Below, piece after piece: positions 57,720-64,000 of a stretch of DNA of 64,000 nucleotides. Source of the DNA: Incurvaria masculella. Taxonomy: Eukaryota; Arthropoda; Insecta; Lepidoptera; Incurvariidae. The DNA is taken from contig OX335651.1 in the NCBI GenBank assembly GCA_946894095.1, positions 15,212,501 through 15,276,500 on the forward strand, given 5' to 3'. The notes beneath the pieces were generated by a model. The model saw nothing but the letters and a program-made list of their open reading frames with translations. It had not been told where the DNA came from and ran no database searches. A program made the translations under genes and the position numbers. The stretch's first letter is position 1. Each line of letters starts with the position of its first letter.

Positions 57720-57965
57720 TATGAGCTAGCGGCTGGCTGTGCATCGTATTGCTGCAGGTCAGGTTCAATCCCTTCGCGCTCCAACACAAATGGAACCGTG
57801 TGATTATGTGCCCAGCCCTCCAGTAGCTCTCTCAGGGGTGGTCGCCCTTCGGGCAATCTTGCGGATATACAGGGGGACAGTATTAACCAGGTGGAGGTGC
57901 GGCGAAGCGTCAGCATACATTCGGAGCATGAACTTCTCCACTTGCAAGTCGTGGGCAATTCCTTC
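57720..57965 (-). pseudogene. Coding-like segment with a frameshift, origin unknown
   Basis: On the minus strand, one frame reads AHDLQVEKFMLRMYADASPH then VNTVPLYIRKIARRATTP, and the next frame continues LRELLEGWAHNHTVPFVLER, EGIEPDLQQYDAQPAAS. Both halves look protein-like and join at about 57835, which suggests a frameshifted piece of a transposon or gene. It ends at the head of the SINE at 57971. No family recognised; a real short exon on either strand is less likely. Confidence 0.4.
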
Positions 57966-57970
57966 ATTCG

Positions 57971-58375
57971 TGCGGCTCGTAGCCTAGTGGCGCGGGGACT
58001 GCCCTGGCGTACCAGAGGCCCGGGTTCAATAATACCAACTTGCACCACTGTCTTTCTCTTTCAGAGTTCGATAAGTGCATTTCGTCACGAATGCGAGCTG
58101 CTCCATGGTTCGGAATCCATGTAAAACTGTAGGTCCCCTTCCCCTACTAGGTGGTAGGGTTTAAGCCCGCCCGGGTTGGTACCATCGCATTGGATGAACA
58201 GATGGTCGAAGCGGAAATGAAAAATTGTCCGTGTTTTCCATCCAGTTCAATGTAGCCGTGCTCATAAAGGGAAGGTCCTGGGATGGCACCTAATTCCTTT
58301 GGGAATGTGGTATATTGGGCTAATATCATAACGGTAATTGTGTGGTATTAGCCAAACATGTCAGGTCGCCTAAAA
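57971..58375 (+). mobile_element. Full-length tRNA-headed SINE
   Basis: This is a good reference copy on the + strand. The head GCGGCTCGTAGCCTAGTGG starts at 57972, with the A-box at 57980-57990 and a B-box GGTTCAATAATACC near 58023. The body is complete and the 3' end is CATGTCAGGTCGCC with an A-rich tail. It directly follows a short coding-like segment at 57720-57965. Confidence 0.88.
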
Positions 58376-58489
58376 AACAAAACGTACCGCCCGGCTCCGA
58401 CGATCGACATTATAAGCGCATAGAAACTAGGCGGTGACGCCTTGAATTATATTTTTTTATAGAGAATGTGAGTCAAAACTCCTACTTAC

Positions 58490-58690
58490 TGGGTTAAGTC
58501 CGTCATACCCGGGTTAATACAATTGCATTAAATTAAAGATGGTCAAATTAGAAATGAAAATCGTCCGTATTTTTCATCCAGTTCAATGTACCCGTAAGGA
58601 ATGTTCTGGCATGGCACCTAATTCCCATGGCGTGTGTTGCGCTAATATCATGGCAGCAGGTGTGGTATAGGCAACCCATGTCCATATTTT
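58490..58690 (+). mobile_element. SINE, 3' half
   Basis: CATACCCGGGTTAATACAAT, TTTTTCATCCAGTTCAATGT, GTTCTGGCATGGCACCTAA and CTAATATCATGGCAGCAGG match the SINE body and 3' end. It lies about 115 bp downstream of the full copy, in the same orientation. Confidence 0.7.
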
Positions 58691-60085
58691 TTCCAACCAA
58701 TGTTTCATTATGATCGAAAATTCAGCTATCAAACGACTTCTATCTCTATGCCACTTTTGCCATATGGTAATAATACTGTCACCAGTAGCGTTGTAATTAG
58801 GTGGAAGAACGAGGAGAATGACACGGGCTCCTTGCCGGAAGGGGGCCCCAGGTCGAAAGGGCTCATTTTCGAAATTAAAATTGCTGAAAACTTATTTTAA
58901 AAAATCTATGGGAAAACATAAATTACACAACTATGCTCTTTTATCCATCGAAAATTACGTGGCTTGAAATATGAACTTTGAAGGTGTCACAAACAGTCAC
59001 TCAGTCAATCAGTGTGTTTGCTTCCACTGCTGGACATACGTCTCTCAAATTTTCTTTCAGCGGTACGGAACCAATGCTTTCTCAAACAGAATTGCTAAAC
59101 AAAAAGGAATTTTAATGATTAAAGTTTTAAGTAGAAATACAATTGCTATTTTTATCCCCTCCGCTCTGGTTACTATGTTCATTAAAATGGGCGTCATCAT
59201 TATAGGTTTTGTACGTACTTCTTCGTTACCTTGAGGGTAAAATGAATCCGACACGGGCCACAGCGGTGTAGTTACGCCACTGATTGTGACAAACCAAAGA
59301 ATACATATCGTATTGTCGCATGGTTTTCAAACGGCGTCATAAATATTTAAAAATATTTGACGCGCGAACCTCTGCCATTTCCATCCAACTATAAACCGTG
59401 AAGGCCAGAAGCGCCCGTCATGCGGCGCTCGTTATGCGAGGCGATTCCGCGCCGCTCCGGCAGACTGCGATATATTCCGTGCGCCCACGAGATTCACACT
59501 CCCCTGGACGTCATGGGTCGAAGGACTAATGTGCCGACCGCTCCTGTATTTGGCCCATTCGAAATCGATCAAAAATGTTCCAGTTCGTGTTGACCCAACA
59601 CAAAAAATAATGTTAGCAGTCAGAGCCGAAATAAACGTAGAAAAAACAGAATACGATTCTGTACATGCATAGAATGTACGGGATCTGGCTACCGGTTGCT
59701 ATTCCCTTTTTCGAATGCATCTCAAAAAGTTTTGCTCCAATTATCACAGTCCCATGTGGTGAACCTCGCGATTCTGTCTTTGCATAACTGAATAAATTTT
59801 CAGCTGCGTATGCCGCTAGGTGGCACTCAGTTATTCGTTAATTTCGCAGAGAGAACTTAGATTATCAATCTCAGATTTAATATTATATAACTTCAGGAGT
59901 ATCCGAACGAAATGAATGATTTTCGTTTTAAATTTCTCGTTATTTCTTCTAAGTAAAATACAAAATAATTCATTTAAAACATTGAAAAGACCCTCGTTAT
60001 ACCTACAAAATATATCGATATTTGATCCGATAATCTTTCGAAAATTTAGTTTAAAATTCCTAATTTTTTTTTATAGCTGTAGAAC
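58691..60085. other. Unique sequence, no gene seen
   Basis: A GC-rich patch at 59395-59530 (CGCCCGTCATGCGGCGCTCG, GCGATTCCGCGCCGCTCC) lacks a long frame. An 87-codon frame at 58971-59234 is not recognised. Confidence 0.35.
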
Positions 60086-60454
60086 GGCCCGTAAGCTATG
60101 CTCCCCATACAAACGTACTTTTACTAATAATTTGAAAACCACTGTTCCAATTTAATTGATATTGGATACTTAATATCAGGCAACAATAATCTGTGTCTGC
60201 ATGCTTTTGTTTTTTTGAAAAATCCAAACCGAATCGGATGAAAGCAAAAACAAAATCTTCATACTAATTTTGTTTTCTCTGTGGTTTGACTCAGGATACA
60301 TTTACCGAAAAAACAAAGACATGCAGACACAGATATTTGTTGCCAGATATATGATACCAAATATCAAGTAAATTGGAACAGTGGTTTTCAAATGATTAGT
60401 AAACTACGTTTGTATGGGAGGCGAAATTTTCTGATGCTTACGGGGGCACCTTAA
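60086..60454. mobile_element. Foldback MITE with ~130-bp inverted ends
   Basis: GTAAGC...CCCATACAAACGTA, GAAAACCACTGTTCCAATTT and CTGTGTCTGCATG on the left are inverted on the right. The right end reads GGGGGCACCTTAA, so the outer terminus TTAAGGTGCCCCCG resembles the TTAAGGTGGCCC terminus of the 8260 MITE. A remnant of the same family surrounds 5286-5641. Confidence 0.85.
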
Positions 60455-60597
60455 GAGAGAAGATTAAGAGACTTCATTCATCTTTAGTATTATTTGTTCA
60501 CATTTAACAAATCATAACGGAGATCAGTTAAGTTTCTTTGCGGGACCGTCTTCACGCAGTTAATCCAATCCAAAGATCAATTCGATTGTGATATGGC

Positions 60598-60726
60598 TTA
60601 GGGCCGAGTGCACGAAAAGTCGCAAAATCAAAATCAACACGTCACGTTTTATGGATAGTGGTTCACTAAAAGTTACTCGTTTGTACATTGATTAACTCAG
60701 CCGTCTCTTCCTGCAATCGGGCCTTA
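60598..60726. mobile_element. GGGCCGAGTGCA MITE
   Basis: It runs from TTAGGGCCGAGTGCACGAAA to CTGCAATCGGGCCTTAG, and is shorter than its relatives through an internal deletion. Confidence 0.78.
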
Positions 60727-61114
60727 GTGTAGTTTAACTACCATGATTTTATGGAAATCAATGGAAATGTTAATTCTAATGAGAACAGATAAGTTTAAAT
60801 GATCGTATCAGTTTCAACTTCAGATACACGGTTAAACACTTAACTTTTAAAAGAGAAGCTCAAAAAAGTAGGACTGTTTCGGTATAGCATAGCATGTGGT
60901 CACAAGCTCTTTCAACCTCCAGTCCCCTATGGTCTTCGGCGTGATTTGATCGAGTATCGACGGTGGCGACTCGTTTGTCATCGGAAGACAATAAGGCGTG
61001 CGCCACCGTCCTCGTTACTCCTGACAAAACACTTTTGTAGAGCTCGCGTCCACCGGCGCGGAGCGGTGTCCTTGTGCCCTTACCATCGAGTAGGAAAGAA
61101 AGTGGCGACAGTTG
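60727..61114. other. Unique sequence, no gene seen
   Basis: The 62-codon frame at 60946-61134 is basic and runs into a MITE; not supported. Confidence 0.4.
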
Positions 61115-61580
61115 CTCAAAATAGCTCTATTTAATTGAACTAGATGTCTGATGACCATTGGCATTGTAAAATTGTGTTTGGTTTCCAAGTTATAACGTCC
61201 GAAAGTTCGGATTTTTCGCGCGTTTTATACAATAACTTTGGAGGTGGATTACGCAATTATAAAGTAAGAACACCTTAATAAGATTAGTCATCAGACATAG
61301 CTTATTTAATCAAGATTTATGATCTATTTGGTTTTTGTTAGATTTTTTACTACAGCGGTCGTGGTTTACTTTTAGCTATAAGTCGTTTTGAAATTAAAGT
61401 TTTCGTAAATCTTACCAAATCATACACTATACACATTGTCTTTTTTGTGGACAGGTTGCATCTTTCTCATCACGGAGCCTGTCTTATTCTTGGAAACAGA
61501 GAAGGTCCCAGAGCGCCACAGCACGGTTTTGTACCGTGCCCGCAAATGAGTTGAGGCCGCCGGGTTGGGCCACCTTAAAA
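61115..61580 (+). mobile_element. TTAA-flanked MITE, lacking 5' end
   Basis: It runs from the CTCAAAATAGCTCTATTT region to GGGTTGGGCCACCTTAA, colinear with 8340-8809 and with scattered substitutions. It directly abuts the next repeat at 61585. Confidence 0.75.
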
Positions 61581-61599
61581 CGTCAAACTCATACAAACG

Positions 61600-61860
61600 T
61601 TTACTACTTATTCTGTGGTTTTCAAGCTGTCAAAATCAAACTCGGGACTGCCGATTTGAATGAAAATGTGGAGTCGGCGGAAAGTGCAACGTCAACGTCT
61701 TTCCGGCGATATTGAGTAAGCTGTCAAATCAAACTCGGACATGCAAATGTTAGTTAGCTTAACGTTCACTGCGCGCGCTCTTAAATTTCTCTATACATTT
61801 GAAAACGCTAGTCGATCGGTTCGGCGTAAACGCCAATTTAGGTCACAAGTCGGCCTAGGG
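61600..61860. mobile_element. CAGAGTGG-type foldback MITE, decayed
   Basis: Shared blocks are TCAAGCTGTCAAAATCAAAC, GAGTAAGCTGTCAAATCAAA, CTGCGCGCGCTCTTAAATTT and AGTCGATCGGTT. The outer ends are lost. It lies directly after the TTAA-flanked MITE. Confidence 0.7.
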
Positions 61861-62017
61861 GCTCTCACCTTCTATTGCGAGTTACAAATCACTTATCGAA
61901 AAATCGCTAAGATCATTGATGCCGCAGGTTTATATCATTGAATAGAGCATGCTTTTGAAGGATCACAGGATACACTAAATCGCCCGTCCACGGATTTTTT
62001 TATTTGTGCAGATACAT

Positions 62018-62200
62018 GTTGGTACCATTGCATTGAATGGAAGCTGGTTGAAACGGAAAAGAAAATTGTCCATGTTTTCCAACTGATTCAATATAGCAAC
62101 GCAACATTAGGAAGCTGCTCGTATGGCACGGAATCCATTGGGGATTGCGGTGAGTAAGGCTCATATCATGACAGTAGGCAGGTATAGTATTAGCCATAAA
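62018..62200 (+). mobile_element. SINE, 3' half
   Basis: TGTTGGTACCATTGCATTGA, TGGTTGAAACGGAAAAGAAA, ATGTTTTCCAACTGATTCA and TCATATCATGACAGTAGGC align with the SINE body. It is more divergent than the copy at 57971. Confidence 0.65.
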
Positions 62201-62817
62201 AAAACCCAAAAAAATATTTCGAATGGTACGTAAACAGCATATTAGTTATTAATCGTTCCAAAATTTAGTCAATGTTATTTCCGCGAATTTTGCAGAGTTT
62301 TCGTTAGTTTGAATTGCATGCTAATGCATTTTGCACAATGTTTACTCACGTCCTGTGCAATCCATTAACTGAACCTCATTATTCCATTATTAAGCTCGGC
62401 TTCTTGCATTTTAATTGCACTAATTGCATTCGCTGCTGCTGAGGAAACACTGTGTTCTTTGAATGTATGCACAAACAGAAAGCACAGTCCTCATTGTTTC
62501 GTGTGACCAACATTTGCTCGCTAAGCGGTGCGGTTTGATTTGGTTGTTCTCAGTGAAGGATTCTTATTTTTGACTATTCGTTAGGCTGTAGATACTAATA
62601 AAAAAATGAACTGTTTTTTTTTTCCTACCACTTAGCATACCAAATAGCTTCGGTGGGAGAGACGGAAAATTTGTTTTGACGGTGTTTTTCGCATCCCTGT
62701 GTGATTGATGAGCAACACTGGGCTCTACGGAGATAGACCGACGATCTCCGTGCTGGTCTCAAACGGATTCTGGATGGGTGATCGTCCGACCGATGATGCT
62801 GGCCGTTGCTGGAATCT
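62200..62817. other. Sequence with a possible 5S-like patch
   Basis: AT-rich, with 62705-62800 containing GAGCAACACTGGGC and CTGGATGGGTGATCG, words close to 5S rRNA. The spacing between them is too long for a real 5S gene. Confidence 0.35.
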
Positions 62818-62915
62818 GATTCCATGTAAAAATTAAGGTCGCATTATCTATGCACTAGGTTGTAGGGTCCCATCCGGGATTGTTCCATTGTATTGAATTA
62901 AATATGGTCCAAACC
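62818..62915 (+). mobile_element. SINE body fragment beside a 5S-like block
   Basis: TGATTCCATGTAAAAATTAA, GCACTAGGTTGTAGGGTCCC and CCGGGATTGTTCCATTGTAT resemble the SINE body. It directly follows 62705-62800, which has two words recalling 5S rRNA (see findings). Confidence 0.5.
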
Positions 62916-63094
62916 AACGACTTAGCTTGGATTTCACCAAGTGCTGATTTATTTTAATAGACACTTAAAGGGCCTTTATTACTAACGTTCCGATTATCTT
63001 GTACAGGGTATCTATTTCGGGATGGTAAAAAATGCCCTTTATTGTGAGGATTAAGCTCATTAGTTCTTGGTGGAAGAGACCCTTAGAATGTGAA

Positions 63095-63265
63095 GACTGT
63101 ATATGGTGATTTGTGGGTCCCCAATAAGACGGACCGTTCGGCGCTGAATTGAGTCCAAGGACGCCAGCAGGTACTGGTGACTACCTTCGCAAATGTGGCT
63201 ACAGTACTCTATCACCGGCCTTGTCTGTGATATATAAAGAAGAAGAAGTTTATCATGCAAAAAAA
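63095..63265 (-). pseudogene. CR1/Jockey-like LINE fragment
   Basis: The minus strand reads LLLLYISQTRPVIEYCSHIC then SLDSIQRRTVRLIGDPQI, the part of ORF2 that follows the reverse transcriptase and precedes the terminal TNRF block in this LINE group. Both sides are truncated. The neighbouring 75-codon + frame is its shadow. Confidence 0.78.
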
Positions 63266-63329
63266 ATGCATGGAAAAGGCATACACGTTGCGAAACAAAC
63301 AGACCGGAGCGAGAAGACAACAAATGTTA

Positions 63330-64000
63330 CGTCAGAAGCGGGCGTAGCCTTCCTTTTTCCTAAATTACTCCGCTAAGCATCGTAAACACTTTATAACCCT
63401 ATGTTATTGTTTTATTTGCGCCTTTCCCTTTACGATTACCGACTTTATTGTTATCACAATAGGAATGAAAATGAGAGTGCATCCGTCAAATTTCGCAGCG
63501 CCTCGTTCGAGGTCGGCTCGCTCGTAAAGTTGATCTTAAACTTTAACGCGAAATGAAAAATGTTTACTCCGGGGAAAGTGTTCTGTAATCCTTATTCAAA
63601 ATAATTTAATCTTGGTTTATGTCTGTATTCGCTCTCCGCTTTCGCCACTGACAAAACATCGCATAACAACGGGCTGTATAAGTCGAAGGAGAAATAAAAC
63701 CCTTTTTACCCACTCGGTAAATGGACTGAATGGAAAACTTTTTAATCTCCATTTATATTTCCAATTCATTCGCGCTTCGCTCTTAACGACAACCGGAAAA
63801 CCGTTCGGGGCGCTGTTGTAAGTTGTGTAAAAATGCCACGAACGAATTTGCTAGAAAAGGAAATGGTAATAGTAAATATGATAGTTTTAACAAAAAAAAA
63901 CATGGGTTCCAAAATTCCAGGTATCAACAAAAAGATAGACCAAATATAAGTCCTTAAAATATTGCTTAGTAATTCTCTCTAATATCTATGTTATTGTATT
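63330..64000. other. Unique sequence, no gene supported
   Basis: 63480-63830 is less AT-rich than its flanks and has a 69-codon + frame (63612-63821) with no known motif. It could be conserved non-coding DNA. Confidence 0.35.

Noticed and set aside
57980..58040. A tRNA gene
   Set aside because: A- and B-box words are present, but no cloverleaf can be closed and the segment is continuous with the SINE body.
62705..62800. A 5S rRNA gene
   Set aside because: Only two short words match and the distance between them is about 40 bases too long.

Overview
This is eukaryotic nuclear DNA that is AT-rich and dense in repeats. It is most likely from a moth or butterfly. The grounds are: many copies of one tRNA-headed SINE; fragments of RTE-type and CR1/Jockey-type non-LTR retrotransposons; abundant small inverted-repeat elements (MITEs); dispersed repeat signatures I associate with Lepidoptera (a C/T-rich GAACCTCCTCC...AAGTCGGTT tail, and GGTTCCGTACC repeats with a (GGAC)n tract); and a short (TTAGG)n run, the insect telomere unit. 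No complete gene, rRNA or functional tRNA gene is visible. Nearly all open frames are short and non-conserved, or belong to transposable elements.

Layout. 1-16264 is a near-perfect tandem duplication with a period of 8388 bp. The junction is at 7876|7877 and one copy-to-copy difference was found (881 T, 9269 C). Each copy carries SINEs and several MITEs. 16265-21455 is intergenic sequence with SINE/MITE debris and a cluster of a TGACGTTCTG motif. 21456-27687 is a 6.2-kb imperfect palindrome whose inner arms and 553-bp spacer are parts of an RTE retrotransposon joined head to head. 27688-40740 holds foldback elements, MITEs and an RTE 3' end with a (TGAC)4 tail. 40745-41830 is a minisatellite of 99-bp units that keeps a 33-residue frame; its third unit is split by a full-length SINE. 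42090-42300, 43880-43990, 48220-48320 and 52180-52320 are GC-rich islands, two or three of them with splice-donor-like ends, and could be promoters or first exons. 52975-53052 and about 57265/57284-57468 are the best candidates for real exons, on the + strand: short, GC-rich, bounded by splice signals, and possibly parts of one unrecognised helical protein gene. The rest is repeats and AT-rich unique sequence.

How it fits together. The window reads as intergenic or intronic sequence shaped by serial transposition (nested MITEs, a SINE inside a minisatellite, a MITE against an exon acceptor), one inverted duplication and one very recent (or assembly-generated) tandem duplication. I see no operon-like or defence-like gene system. 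The most unusual structures are the palindrome, the tandem duplication and the coding-phase minisatellite. All comparisons were made by eye; no alignment, database search or folding program was run.
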